Source: Saccharum officinarum
Lineage: Eukaryota; Streptophyta; Magnoliopsida; Poales; Poaceae
Assembly (NCBI GenBank): GCA_020631735.1
Contig: CM036197.1
Coordinates: 46,857,880-46,921,879 of the forward strand
Reading direction: 5' to 3'
Length of the DNA stretch: 64,000 nucleotides
Below, piece by piece: positions 12,901 through 24,811 of the stretch. Within the stretch, counting starts at the first letter, position 1; each line of letters begins with the position of its first letter. Below the pieces are notes generated by a model. That model was not told the DNA's origin, did not search any database, and worked only from the letters and a program-made list of their open reading frames with translations. The position numbers and the translations under genes are program-made.

Positions 12901-15900
12901 TATATTGCCAGTTGGTAGCCTAACAAATGTTCCACTGGTATCTTGCCTTCCATTGTTGCATGCAATTCTTGGACAAGACACCTCGCTCCTCGCAGTCGTC
13001 AGTTCACAGACATGTAAAGCCTCGGTGAGCACACTAGCAATGTAAAGCCTTGTCAGTCAAAAAAGATAACTCCGGTTAGGGGGTGTTTAGATGCAAAAAA
13101 AAACTTTGGGAATTTGGCTACTGTAGCACTTTCATTTGTATTTGGTAATTAGTGTACAATTATAGACTAATTTGGCTCAAAAGATTCGTCTCGTGATTTA
13201 CAACGAAACTGTACAATTAGTTATTTTTTTTATCTATATTTAATGCTCCATACATGTGTTCAAAGATTCGATATGATGAGACGAAAAGTAAAAATTTAGA
13301 ATTTTGAAGGCATCTAAACAAGGCCTAAGTGGAGGTGCCAAAGCTGGACTTGGCTTGGTATATGGGAGTATCAGTGAGGCGGGTGCAACGCCTGCCCCGC
13401 CCTTCCGGCACGTCCAAATGTTACTTGGCACTACGAGTAAAAGAAAATCCGTGAGAAGCATATGGCGACGACTAGACTAGGAGCAGGAGCCTCAGCCAGA
13501 GCCCGCGCGACCAACCATACGGCGGGCGGCACCCGCGAGTCTCCTCTGCCCCGTCCCACCTCGGATTTTCCCAGACACACGGAGCGACCGCGCCGGCCAC
13601 GTAACCACGTTCCGTGGAAATTCTCGCACGCCGCCGTGCGTACGTCCCCTCTCGGCCTCTCCTGATCTTTCTCACCCGCCGCGGAACGATCCGTGCGGTG
13701 ACGCGCCACGGAAAGGGACCGCCGCGCATTGCACTGGCATTTGGCCGTAAAAAGCATGGGGCGCACCGGTGCGGAATGAATAGGGTTGGTGGGGCCGCCG
13801 CACCAACGCAGCCGCCCGCCGCCCCAACCACCGGTCGACAGGGCAGGAGCAGGAGCAGGACCGGAAACCAGCAGCGGCAGAGACTCCCTGCCGTCCGGAG
13901 CTGCCAGTCCTCCAGTGCCCGAGAGAGGCAGACGTCAGGGGCACCGGGCAACATGGCACGATCGATGGTGCCCGCGGCACTTGATATGAGCCCGGAACGG
14001 AACCGGGCGCACTGAGCAGGGAGGCTAGGCTAGGCTAGCATAGCTAGTTGTCTGGCTGTCCACCATTGACTGACGGGAAGAGATGGAATGAACACGCGAG
14101 CGCGAGCCGTCCGTCCAAGTGAAGTGGACACGCTGTCCAAGTTAGCTCGCACGCACCCAACGCCCCACGCTCGACCTGTCGACCGCTGGGTTTGGAACGC
14201 CATTTACAAATGCGCGTCGTATGGCATCGGGACAAATTCGCTATGAATTCAGGGTTTTTCAGCCGTCCGTCCATGCGCCGTGTGCATGGGTGGACCATCT
14301 GTTCTGATCGGCCGGTAGCAATTAGCAAACCATGTTCTACCACTACGCGGGCGTGCCATTACGACCACCCTCGTGCTGGGTCCGACTGCCTGACTTGGCC
14401 TGTACGTCGTAGAACAGACCAACAGCTGTGCGCGTGTACTTGCCTGGGACACAGCCAAGTGCGCCGTCCGTCCGTTCTGCCCTCCGATCGACACTCCGGT
14501 GGACCTCTACGATACGATACGATACTCCCAGCTACCAGCTCGCTCGCGTTCGGACAATGCAAGGAAGGCTGGAGCTGGAGCGCAGGCTGATGATTGGTGT
14601 GAACGAACCTCTCTCCTTCCCTGGCTCCCTCCCAGACCCCAGTACTGTATGTATGAAGCCAAATGCATGGTGCATACTCGCAGCGGCAAAAGAGAGAACG
14701 GAGAAAAGGAGAAACATCGGTGGTGCGTGGTACGTAGCGTGCGGATTCTGTCACCACCTACCTTCGACGATCCGGAGCGTGCAGGGCTTGAGCACCACCA
14801 TCTCCACGCCGTCCTCGAGCCGGTGCCCGCGCGCCTGCAATGCAACACAGACAATGCGAGACCACCATCGTTCAGTCAGCTCACTCAGTTTTCAGCCGTT
14901 GCTGCTTATCTTATCAGTATTCTTTTTTTTTCTTGAATACGCAAACATTATAATTAAGAAGAAGAGTTTAACCATACAAACGACATACTTCTAATGAGCG
15001 TCCTAGGTGGTCTTACACCTTTGGACCTTCCTAGCGCCCTAGGTGGTATTCTTTTATCCAGGTGAATTTTACCAGGGACTACCAACCCCAGGTAAACGAA
15101 TGGACATGAATTTTTGCGGGAGCTGTGTATGCCTGGGGTTGAATCTGGAGAAGGTACTATGGAAGGTACTAGCACTTTTTTCCCCTCTGGTCTGAAAATG
15201 AAGGTGTGCTAGTAGTACTTGGCGGTTACAGAGAGAGTGAGCGAGAGGCGAACATTACCACATGGGAGAGTGAATAGCTTGTCAGGTGACACGTTTCCAC
15301 GTTCGATCCCAGCAGCTTCCGCACGTCCAGCACACGGTCCGTGGATATCCCCTACAAAAATCAGTACACCATGAACAAACACACGCGGAGACGGCGTTAC
15401 CAAAGCGCGCTCGCGCACACACACACGGACAGACTCATGTCTCTGATAAATCAAGTTCACAACACTCTTGGTCGTGTTTGTTTCTCATCAGTGCAACACA
15501 ATGTATTACTATATATATGGGTGTGCAAACTGATGCAAAGTGTGTTCAGCTCGCAGTGGCACCCTGTGCTTTCTCAAAGAGATGTCTGAGGCACTGTCCA
15601 TGTTTCTCTCTTTCCCCCCCTCTGTTGTCCTGCCCCTGTTCTTTTTTAAAATTTTCAAGTGGCTTTATGCGCGCGCTGAATCTAAGTGTGGGAGAAGGAA
15701 GGCAGCTGATGATGGAGTGGAGCCGAGCCGACCGGGCGCACATACCTTGAGTGTCACCTGGGATTCGTAGGGGGTGACAACCGTGACGTCCACCACGCTG
15801 GGCACCAACACTGCAGAGGACAAGAAACAAACCAAAGCCTTTAGGTGAGAGCACGAGAGCAGCAGTGTCTCCCAACAGCAACCGCGCGCGCATGAAACGA

Positions 15901-16505
15901 GGGGGACGGCAGCGCAATTCACTCCGCTCTTGCAAACCGCATGACCCAACCGCAGGGCCGGGGAACGTTGCACTCACAAGTCCACAACAGAAAATAAAGA
16001 GCTGGCTCCTAGTAGTACTTGCTGCTTAATACTACCCTGCTATCTATAACTGAATTCTGAATATATGTGAGAATAAAAGGAGCTCATGGAGGAGCTATGG
16101 CAAGGACAAGGGTGGAGTAATCATGGCAAGAACACGAAGTGTCCGGAGGAAGGCAGCGAATAAAGAAGAAAGGACTCGCGGCAATCTTCTTCTCTTTACC
16201 TTTTCTTTTCATTTACATGCAAAGGAGCGAAACTAGAATCATGCAAGTGCTACTGCGATGCTCGTCAATGTTGTCATCAAGAACAACAAGCCGCGCTGCG
16301 CTGCGTCGATGATGGCAAGGGCTCGCGACGCCGCGGCACGCGCGTACATACAACGGAGAAGGAGTAAACGCTTCGCCAGAAGACAGAGGAGTGAGTAGGC
16401 GCGCAGAACGCAGATATGGATATATATACCTTTCTCTTCCTTCTTCCTCTTGTCGCCTTTGCCGCCGCCGCCCCTGCCCTTGCCGCGGCCGGCCTTGGGG
16501 GCCAT
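6946..16505 (-). CDS. REC1: REC1-like protein of the CLU (clustered mitochondria) family, 5' 16 exons
   Basis: Exons on the minus strand: 16505-16430, 15810-15746, 15351-15259, 14834-14762, 11667-11362, 11261-11203, 11030-10899, 10782-10741, 10633-10100, 10012-9822, 9654-9144, 8136-8074, 7823-7722, 7630-7310, 7231-7139, 7047-6946. Every intron is GT-AG and the exons join into 921 codons without a stop. The start [12 protein letters not shown] with a following Lys/Glu stretch is typical of plant REC/TSS proteins. Residues about 26-103 are the ubiquitin-like CLU_N part, about 283-470 the CLU domain ([32 protein letters not shown]), and about 690-890 the central part with [17 protein letters not shown]. 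The text ends at the first TPR helix ([16 protein letters not shown]). Arabidopsis REC proteins act in the cytosol and nucleus and set the share of cell volume filled by chloroplasts; the wording here is closest to REC1. TPRs and C-terminus, roughly half the protein, lie beyond the gap. Confidence 0.93.
8481..9015 (-). mobile_element. RTE-type LINE remnant in REC1 intron 11
   Basis: The minus strand encodes the end of a LINE reverse-transcriptase protein with [20 protein letters not shown] and [20 protein letters not shown], the tail seen in plant RTE-clade LINEs. The copy is 5'-truncated. Its 3' end at 8481-8504 is a run of TTG units (CAA on the plus strand), the usual RTE ending in place of poly(A). 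It sits between exons 11 and 12 and does not touch splice sites. I could not find a clear target duplication. Confidence 0.85.
12126..12368 (+). mobile_element. Tourist-like MITE, copy 1
   Basis: Ends are GGGCTTGTTTAGTTGG and GGAACTAAACAGGCTC, an imperfect terminal inverted repeat. The interior has the family words GGCTCAAAAGATT, CTACATTTAGTACTCCATGC and ACTGTAGCACTTTT. It is closely similar to copy 6 at 41754. It lies in REC1 intron 4. Confidence 0.8.
12403..12644 (+). mobile_element. Tourist-like MITE, copy 2
   Basis: Starts GGCTGTGTTTAGTTGAG and ends AACGCGGCCT, with the shared interior AGACTCAAAAGATTCG and TAATGCTTCATGCATG. The right end has decayed. It is only 34 bases from copy 1. Confidence 0.7.
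13079..13326 (+). mobile_element. Tourist-like MITE, copy 3
   Basis: Starts GGGGGTGTTTAGATGC and ends GCATCTAAACAAGGCCT, with the shared interior GGCTCAAAAGATTCGTCTCG. Flanks are TTA on the left and TAA on the right, compatible with a PIF/Harbinger three-base target duplication changed by one base. Confidence 0.78.
14925..15175 (-). mobile_element. Retroposon 3' tail in REC1 intron 3
   Basis: On the minus strand the segment ends in TTCTTAATTATAATGTTTGC and GTATTCAAG followed by a run of A (plus-strand T run near 14925). The retroposon at 38664-39234 ends in almost the same words, so this is probably a 5'-truncated member of that LINE-like family. The left boundary is clear from the A run; the right one is a guess. 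Confidence 0.5.
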
Positions 16506-18124
16506 TGGCTGGCTGGCTGCTGCGTCACGCGCCCAAGCAGCGACGTACGACGACGACGACGAATGGAGCGCCGGCAGCCGGCGGCGCGAGGGTTTAAGCC
16601 GCCGCAGTTCCGGCAGCAGACGAGAGAAGATGAGGCGGAGGAGAGCAGAGGAGGAGGCGCGAGGCGAGAAGAGACGGAATGAGGAGGGACGGGGGGCGCG
16701 CGAGGGAGGAGAGGATATAGGATGTGAGGCCGGCGTGGGATCTCTCATCAGACCCACGGATTTCAGCGCCATCCTGGCCTCTCGTTCCGGCGCGCCGGTA
16801 GCGTAGCGTCCGATGCGAGGGCCCCTCTCCCTCGCGGCCTCGTATCGCATGCGCACAATTACAAAACACTGGTAGTAGCAGCTGAAGAGGCAGGAGACGT
16901 GAGCGCGACAGCTCACGTCCGCGTCGAGGCAACAAGCGAGCCCCGACCCGGGTGCTCGCGACGAACACGTACTAGTTGTACTGCACCGGACGACAGCTCG
17001 CTCCGCTCCGCGACCAACTCGTGCACGTAAACGAGGCGGCGGGGCATGCAACTCGACTCGACGGACGGCCAGGGGGAGTTTGGACGGGCGGGCGGGCACA
17101 GCTGTGTTTGTGTGTGTGGCCGCGAGCGCGAGGTGGAGAAGAGACGGAACGCGAGAGGGCCGGACGGTGGACGGGTGGCGCGAGGCTGGTGCGGGCGGGC
17201 GTAAGGCTGGACGAAAAACTCGAAGCTCGTTAGCCAGCTAGCTCGTTATCTAACGAGCCAGAACGAGCCGAGCCGAGCTGGCTCGTTAGCCAGCCTTAGG
17301 CGGGCGTGCGGCCAGATGGTTGGCTGGGCCGGGGTCGCGCTCGCGGCTCGGCACGGCCAGGGCCAGGGCAGGCCGCCAGGGGCCGGAGCCGTTTTATTGG
17401 GCGTCCCGTTGGCCGCAACGAGGAGCCAGTTTTTTTGACGCCAGCCTCCCTCGCCTCGCCTTGCCCATGCGGCCATGCCTCGCCAGGGTTTGTGTTGTCG
17501 TGTCGTGTGCTAGCTGCACTGTACGCACGCGCTGCCCTGCCTCGCCCGTGGCCCGTGGGCGTGGGGCATGTGTACGTACGTCTGGCGCGGCAACTAGGGC
17601 GTGCTGACTGGATCCCGGCGCGATTCCGTGCACGAGAAAGGTGCGGCCAATTCTTTCTCCTAGCTTGCCGCAGCGCCAATCGAGCTAGCAGCACCACTGC
17701 ACCACCTTCTCTCCGTCGTCTCCGGTCAATGGGGACGGACGGCAACCGGCATTGGGGGCGTGGTGGAGCTGAGTACATAGAAATATTCGGTGAACGAAGC
17801 CTCGATTATGACCTTCGAGATCGCTAGGCGGCCACATGATTAGGACGTGGACGGCCGGCGGCGGCACACACACGTGAGCTCACTGCTCTTGCTACTGTAG
17901 TGGCACACTCCTATATTATTATCTTAGCATTTTCACTGGTATAAACCGAGAAGTTTACACTTTGTTTCCCTCTGCAAACACCAAGATATTTGCACTTTGT
18001 TTCTTTCTTTCTCTATGAGGGGGGGGGAGCAGATATTTTCGCCTTCTCTTGTGTGGACAATGTGCGTCAATAGTGATGCCATGTGCATCGGTGCTGCTTC
18101 GTTATTTTTTGTACTACTAATAAC
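16506..18124. other. 5' flank of the REC1-like gene, GC-rich
   Basis: No coding gene recognised. About 16506-17880 is GC- and CpG-rich and should hold the minus-strand 5' UTR and promoter; I see no convincing TATA box at a fixed distance. At 17213-17305 the words GCTCGTTAGCCAG and AACGAGCC alternate in direct and inverse orientation, a small inverted-repeat cluster of the sort left by decayed transposons. Overlapping open frames on both strands here are products of GC content. Confidence 0.5.
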
Positions 18125-18127
18125 TAA

Positions 18128-18401
18128 GGCCGTGTTTAGTTGGTCTGATTTGGGCCTTCCAAATTTTGCACAGTAGATTCTTTTACACTGTAGCATTTTG
18201 TTTGTATTTGTGAATTTTTGTCCAAACATTGACTAATTAGGCTCAAAAGATTCGTCTCGCAAAGTATAACTAAACTGTGCAATTAGTTTTTAATTCCATC
18301 TACATTTAGTACTCCATGTATGTGCCGGCATTTTGATGTGATGGAGAATCTTCTTTTTGCATAGTGAAATTTGGGAAAAAATTTAGGATCTAAACAGGGC
18401 C
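18128..18401 (+). mobile_element. Tourist-like MITE, copy 4, with TAA target duplication
   Basis: The element runs from GGCCGTGTTTAGTTGG to GATCTAAACAGGGCC and is flanked by TAA at 18125-18127 and 18402-18404. Terminal repeats plus a three-base TAA duplication fit Tourist (PIF/Harbinger) MITEs. Its right TAA is also the left TAA of copy 5. Confidence 0.85.
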
Positions 18402-18404
18402 TAA

Positions 18405-18646
18405 GTCTCTGTTTAGTTCCCTAAAAATTTTGCACAATTTTTCAGATTCCCCGTCACATTAAATCTTTAGACACATGCATGAAGCATTAAATATAGATAA
18501 AAAATAAAACTAATTACACAGTGTAGACGAAATGGACGAGACGAATCTTTTAAGCCTAATTAGACCATGATTGGACACTAATTGCCAAATAACGATGAAA
18601 CTTGCTACAGTACCATTTTGCAAAAAATTTTAGTCTAAACCGGCCC
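18405..18646 (-). mobile_element. Tourist-like MITE, copy 5, with TAA target duplication
   Basis: Inverse orientation to copy 4: GTCTCTGTTTAGTTCC to GTCTAAACCGGCCC, flanked by TAA at 18402-18404 and 18647-18649. It shares the middle TAA with copy 4, so one of the two inserted exactly into the target duplication of the other. Confidence 0.85.
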
Positions 18647-18649
18647 TAA

Positions 18650-19052
18650 GTAACATAGCCGATCGCAAAGTGGGCACTTTATATTCTGTTTTTTTATTCC
18701 CGTAATTTATATTCTGTTGCCAAACATAACAAGTGCTCGCACAAGGGAACAACGCATTGGATCCTCCCAAGTTCCAACTAAAAGACCCTAGATTTTGTTA
18801 CAAAAAGACTCACTACTACACCAGCTCAAACCAACTAGGAGTAGCTTCCAAAGGGAAAGGGGTGACACATGAGCCTGTTTGTTTATTACTGTACTGCTCC
18901 AGATAATTAAGAACCGTGTCGACGGAGACTATTGCCAGTGCGCATCGCAAGCATTGTATTGTATGATTGTGGACCGTAACTTTGGCGCCAGCCGAGCCAG
19001 TTGGGCTAGATGCCAACGAGGAAGCGTCCAGCAGATCGATGCCCACAGTCTG
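18650..19052. other. Single-copy stretch before the right arm
   Basis: No gene or repeat recognised. It ends at 19053 where the inverted copy of contig 1 begins. Confidence 0.5.
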
Positions 19053-19721
19053 TTCTGTTCATGTACCAGTACGTACCACAATGATCATGGGTCACACAGA
19101 CATGGACGCATGGCATGAGCTAATCACGTGTTGGGAATAATTTGGCATTGCGTCGGCAATTTGCACGGCTCCTCGTGGAGTATTGGGAAGAAAAAAACAA
19201 GAGAAAAGGTTATTTATTTATCTTTTTTTTGGAACGGTGCTTCTTGTTCGTTTCGCTGAAAAGCCAAGGCTAAAAGTACTGTTCGCTGATTTGTTGTGAG
19301 AGAAAAATATTGTTCGTTCGCTAAAAAAATACGACTCATAAGACAAATGAACATAGCTCTGTGCACACAACGTACTGTTGGCATCTGTATCACCTTTTTT
19401 TTATTAAAAAAAGAGTCAGGAGGAGCCAGGGCCCCTACGGTGTGTGTAATACAAAAGGTAAAAATTCTTAACTTATTTTTTGAAAGATCAAAGTTCTTAC
19501 TACTTATCAGCTTTTGTGGCGTCCTAGAAACAAAACCTCGCGAATAGCCTCGCAGGCAAGAGATCCTAGAATATTTTTTAAAAAAATTGGTCCTAGAATA
19601 TAATAAGAAGAAGAAGAAGCAAGAGATCTGCAGCTTTGTACTTCCCAGTATCAAGAGATCCTGGAATATAAACAGAAGCTGATACTGGAATATAAAAAGC
19701 TAGAGAAAAGGTTCTTTTTTT

Positions 19722-20553
19722 TTGAGAAACCGGGTTATATTTCATAGAAATATCTGATAGTTTACATCACACACCTTACAAAGACATCCTTGAAAGAAAA
19801 GGAAATTACAAACAAGCCCTTGTAAGGAACTCCCGGTCGAGCTCGTCGCCGGCAGCCGGAGAAGATGCCCAGAGGCCGACCACCATCCCGACGAAGCATC
19901 ATCAAAGTTTTGGAGTGGCACCAAGAGTAGCATGTCGGGAAATCCAACATGCCGTGTAAACGTTGAACGAACAGGCCGAAGAAGATGGCCTACGACCATC
20001 ACCTCACCGGTATCGAAGAGGTCCGACGCCACGAACAGCATGAACTCCAACACGCCGGAGCAGAGGACACCCAGAAGGAGATGCAAACCACCAGAATCGG
20101 TGGGACAACCCGATCTCCCAAACTGGTCAACAAACATCCCAAGAGACTTCACCAGACAAACGTCGATAAAGTCTGGAGATGGAGAAAGGAAGAACCCGCC
20201 AGGATCCAGAACACATGTAAATCCAGATCTGCCAAGCTCTACCCTTGTTCTCCAAGAAGCACCACCGAAGGAAGGAGCTGCAAAATCGCCGACGACCTCA
20301 GCAGATCTACCACTCCAACATTCTCCGACGGCGCTTAGGAGCATCAAAATCACCAGCGGCCAACTGAGACTACAAGAAACCGCCGGCAAGATTCCAGAAA
20401 AAGAAACCAGCGGATCTGGATCTCGAACACGGACTTCAGATCCAGAGGAATCCGACCTCACCGGCCCATCGCCAGCACCAAAGAAAGTGAAGACGAGGTG
20501 GGAGAAGGCCGTGAGTACCTTATTCCACCATGGCGACGCCGTCTCCACCTCGC
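19722..20553 (-). mobile_element. LINE-like 3' tail, inverted copy
   Basis: Minus-strand counterpart of 5224-6053, ending at 19722-19730 in a T run (poly(A) on the minus strand). The gypsy LTR starts at 20554, with CTCGC at 20549-20553 as the inner target-site half. A 298-codon minus-strand frame (20638-19742) starts inside the LTR and runs through this segment. It shows no known domain and I do not count it as a gene. Confidence 0.5.
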
Positions 20554-23500
20554 TGTCACAGAACCTCCTAATTATGATGGCCCACAAGTACCCGTCATTG
20601 CCATAATGACCTCTGATGGCCGTACTTATGTTCACCATAACTTAAAAGGCCTGCTTTCCTCCGAACAGGATCCAATCACAGGAGTATTGCAATATTACAA
20701 CAGTTTATTCAAAATATTCAACAGAGTAACGTAGCGGAAGTCTTACAATAATATAGGTTTACAAACCAGTTTTCAAACTTCAAACCTTATGTAACATTAT
20801 TACAAACCAGTAGTAGAGAAGTATCGGTATTAACTTTATTACAACACACAAGTGAGATGCCTTGCCTAAAGGCCACACAGTCTACTCGTCGTCGCTTTCT
20901 TCAACCACGACGGTCATGCAACAAGGCTCGAAGCAGACTTGTTCATGAACCGCACCTGCAATAAGGGGTTAACAAACCCTGAGTACTTGAGGGTACTCAA
21001 CAAGACTTACCCGACTAAGACAAAGACTCCAAGGGCATGCTAGCTTTAGGGAATCAAGGTACGGGTATTCTAGAATCAAGATTTTCCTTTGCAGAAAAGC
21101 TTACTAAAGTAGATCCTTATCTTCAACATTTTACTTTTACCATTGATGGTTCATTAACCAAATCTAAGTGATCCTAATCTAGATCAAAATAATTATCATC
21201 AAAACCTTTCTCATTCTTTCTTTTATTTCAGTTCTTAACTACGATGCAAGTCAGGTGATCAAGTCTCCATAACCGAGGAGCAACGACGATTCGAACCGAT
21301 TATACCCAGCTGGGGATCCCTAACCTCACGACATATGTAGAACCGAATCTTGCATATATCAACCCTTATTTAGATCTCCCAAAACCAGAACGTGTCCATC
21401 GCCACCCGAGAGTACAGTACTCTTCGAACCCGACCAAATTCTAGCCCCGAGGGTACACGCTACTCTCGCCATCTCTCCACTCCCAGTGCGAGGTTAGACG
21501 TTCTCGTAATGAAATCACCAACATTTTGGGCTTACCCAAGGCATGAAGCTAGTTGCAAAGTCTTGAACACAATAGGCTTACAACGAACGAACCTTAACTG
21601 ACAAGGCGGAAACACTACATTGAGACTTCTTTCCCAACGCATGTTAGCAGTGGCCAAACCACCTGCCCGATCTTTCAAGTTCATTCTCATATTTCAATAT
21701 CCATTCAATATGCCGTCATGGCTATATAAACATTACATTTAAAAGCTTAACTTCTAAGCATAGCGAAGCATACTACGCATTTTCCGTAAAACAGGTATCA
21801 AGGTTGATATCACAATAATCAAGGATGATAATGCAGCAATTGGGTTATCACTCAACTCCTAATTACTTAATGCAGTAAACCATATTATAAATAATAAAAC
21901 ATTTATAAAATTCAAGGTAGGGTTTAAATGCACCGGGGCTTGCCTTGTTCGGACACGACGACTGACTCAGACCCGAGAACTCCAACGTCAGGTCCGAAAC
22001 CCACCGACGATCGCTCTTCTCCGGAGACTGGCTCGACGGCTTCGACTTCTTCGAAAGCGGAGACTACACGAACACATAACATGCTTTAACATGATGCTCG
22101 ACGATAAACATGATGCTTGATGATAACATGCTACGAGTTACGATTGGAGTACAACTTCCCTCGCGATACAGTCGCAAACTGAAAACCTACTAACTAGTAG
22201 CGACGATTTCCAGCGATACCAGCTTTTAACCTAACAAGTTACTAACGAGCTCAATCAAGGAATTAAGGTGCCAAAGATCACAAAAGAGTAGTGACCTAAG
22301 GACATCACTCAATCAAAAGACACACAACTCTTAAAGTTCTCAAATTAACATTTATTTATTATTTAAATAATTAGGACATAATTAGAAGTTAATCAAATTT
22401 TACCTAATCAAGCTCAAACTTTTTCTATGGATTAAGAATGATTTATAACAGTGTCATAATAAATTTCATCATTTTTGGATTAATAAATTAATTATTAAAA
22501 TTCATGGAAGTTGTATTTAATCTTTATTAGAACTAATTAATTCTACTGCACAAAGTAATCAAATTTAGGGTTTAACATTTTTCCTAGATAGTTTGCACAT
22601 TGAGAAGCTTACACAAAAATTTTCATGAATTTTGGAACTCTACACAAATTTTTAATGAAATAAACAAATAGTAGCACTATTCAAAATTTTGAAAAAGAAA
22701 AACAAAAACCGAACTCGGGCCGATCCTTCTCTCCTTCCGGCTCGGCCCACTGAGCGGCCCGCTTGCGCGCACCCGCGTGCTCGCGCCCGCCCTTGCCCGT
22801 GCGGCCCAGCACCGCGGCCCAGCCCGCGCGCGCTCACTCTCCCGTTTTCTCTCACTGACAGGCCGACCCCGCCTGCCATCGCCTACCTCCCGTGTCTCGC
22901 TCACTCCCGCGTGCTCACTCACCTACGCGCGGTGGCCGGCCGGTGACCAGGGCTTCGGTCGTCCAACTGACCCGACCAACACCAACTACACCTTCCCACG
23001 ACTCCGTTTTACTAATTGGCCCCACGGTTCGAGCTCCGGTGACACTTCACCGACGACGGTGGCGGCTCGGCAACTACGGTGACCGACGACTCGATGACAC
23101 AAAGGTGCAAAGCTTAAACTAACTAGCCAGGGAGCATCAGGGGCGTACCACGATCACAGAGGCATGATAGGTTGAAGCGGAGAGGCACTGGAGGCGGCTG
23201 GCCACGGTAAGGCGAGGATGGCGGGCAGTCGCCGGAGTTGAGCACGGGAGGCGGTGGCTGCGGTGATCCAGGCGAAGTCAAGCTGGCTTGGGTGGTTCAT
23301 GAGGTGCGTGAGGATGCGGCGATGCTGTTGGTGTGACTGGCGTGGCCGGAGATGGCCTGGTGGCGGCAGCGGCGAGCGGCGGAGCTGCGGTGGCGGCGGT
23401 GGCGAAAAAATGGTAAACGTCACTATGAACTCATGTATTTATAGAAGGCGGCCGCGACTACAGAGCCAGACTGCTCGCGTCGTCGCGCTGGCGTTCTCGA

Positions 23501-24638
23501 CCGCGCGCGAAGGGTCTGGGCGGCCATGGCGGCTCGCCGGCGCCCATACCGCGCGGTGGCCGGCCGCCATTGGCGCGGCACTCTAGCACCCCCCCTAAAT
23601 TTTGAATTTTCAAACTATTTTCTAAAATTACTCTCAAATTCATGTAACAACTTGAAAAACTTCCAATCTATGAAATCTTCAGAATTTCAAGCTCTACAAG
23701 TTTTGTATTGAACACCTTTTCAAATTATCACTGGATTTTGAAATTTGAGTTTAAATTCAAAAGGGGACACATTTTTGAGATTTGGTAATATAGAAATTAC
23801 TTTTGATTTTATATTGAAACTTCAAAATCTCCAAACATCAAAGTTGTATATCTTGACCAGACCTACAACTTTGCTGTTCAAAACTTTTTCAAATTCTACC
23901 TCCATTTTGAAATCTTAGTTTGGGGACAAAAATGAGTCAAAACTGAAATTTGTTTATTTTCAAAATTGCTCCACATTTTACACTAAAACTTTGAAAACTC
24001 AAAACACCAAAGTTGTAGCCCTTGAAAAGTTCTACAAACTTGGTTTTGAACTTTTTCCCAAATTTTGCTTAGATTTTGCATTATTTCAAAAGGGGTAAAA
24101 CAGGGTTTTGAAATTTAGGGTTTTCGGAGGAATTTTAAATTGGAATTTGTTGCTACTTTGATTTGTGATTACTTAGCGATCAAAACCTCACCCAAGGGCA
24201 TCATTTGGACCAACATGACATGGTTGACCAAATGCCACTCTTGGTTGACCAATTAGCTTTTAAAATTCTTTTACATTTTTCCCCAATTTTGAATTCGAAT
24301 TCGAATCGGAAAACTCGTGACAAGTTTTGGGACTCCAATTCAAACTCAAATTTGGAGTTTTATTTTAGAGGTTGTACTTGAGCTCATACCCTACACTTGA
24401 CACTAGTGTGCAACACAGTCGCACACCTCAAATTACGCAGGGCATGGACTAAGCATTTGCGGTGGTATTAAAAATTAGGGTTTTTGGGTTCGGAGCACAC
24501 CACTGAGAAACACATTCAACCTAGATAAGTAAACTTGTTTTAGTTGATGCATAACAAAGTTAACCTAACAGGGATGCTTTGCAATGCATTATGATGACAT
24601 GGCAGATTAATTAGCACTATAACACCCGGGGTGTTACA
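20554..24638 (-). repeat. 3' LTR of the Tekay-like element
   Basis: Plus-strand ends TGTCACAGAACC and GGGGTGTTACA, that is TG...CA on either strand, 4085 bases. It adjoins the PPT at 24639. It is closely similar to 30353-34059 over the shared 3.7 kb. Confidence 0.92.
23436..23443 (-). promoter_or_regulatory. TATA box in the 3' LTR
   Basis: TATAAATA on the minus strand, at the same place as in the other LTR copies, beside the GC-rich leader. Confidence 0.6.
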
Positions 24639-24651
24639 GCCCTTCCCCCTT
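24639..24651 (-). other. Polypurine tract
   Basis: AAGGGGGAAGGGC on the minus strand directly before the 3' LTR. Confidence 0.8.
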
Positions 24652-24811
24652 AAAGAAATCTCGTCCCGAGATTTAAAGCCTTGAGTTAAGTAATAGAAAA
24701 GGAAACGTGTCAAGCAAACACGTCCAAGACTTGTCTACAAAACAAGTAGGGGTTTTCTGCATTACAAAGATTTTAAAAGGATAGGTTACAGTTTAAAGAG
24801 AAAATTGCAAC

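Larger units (their letters stand above)
11668..14761 (-). other. REC1 intron 4, 3.1 kb, with three MITEs
   Basis: This is the longest intron of the gene. It contains MITEs at 12126-12368, 12403-12644 and 13079-13326. The rest, including a GC-rich part at 13440-14500 with several open frames on both strands, shows no recognisable gene. Confidence 0.7.

Noticed and set aside
13431..14015. Several 100-160 codon frames in REC1 intron 4
   Set aside because: GC-rich, Arg/Pro-rich and in conflict on both strands; no splice links or domain.
16239..17099. 286-codon minus-strand frame over the REC1 start
   Set aside because: It shares exon 1 by chance but begins far upstream in compositional text; the REC start [10 protein letters not shown] and the splice donor at 16430 decide for the shorter exon.
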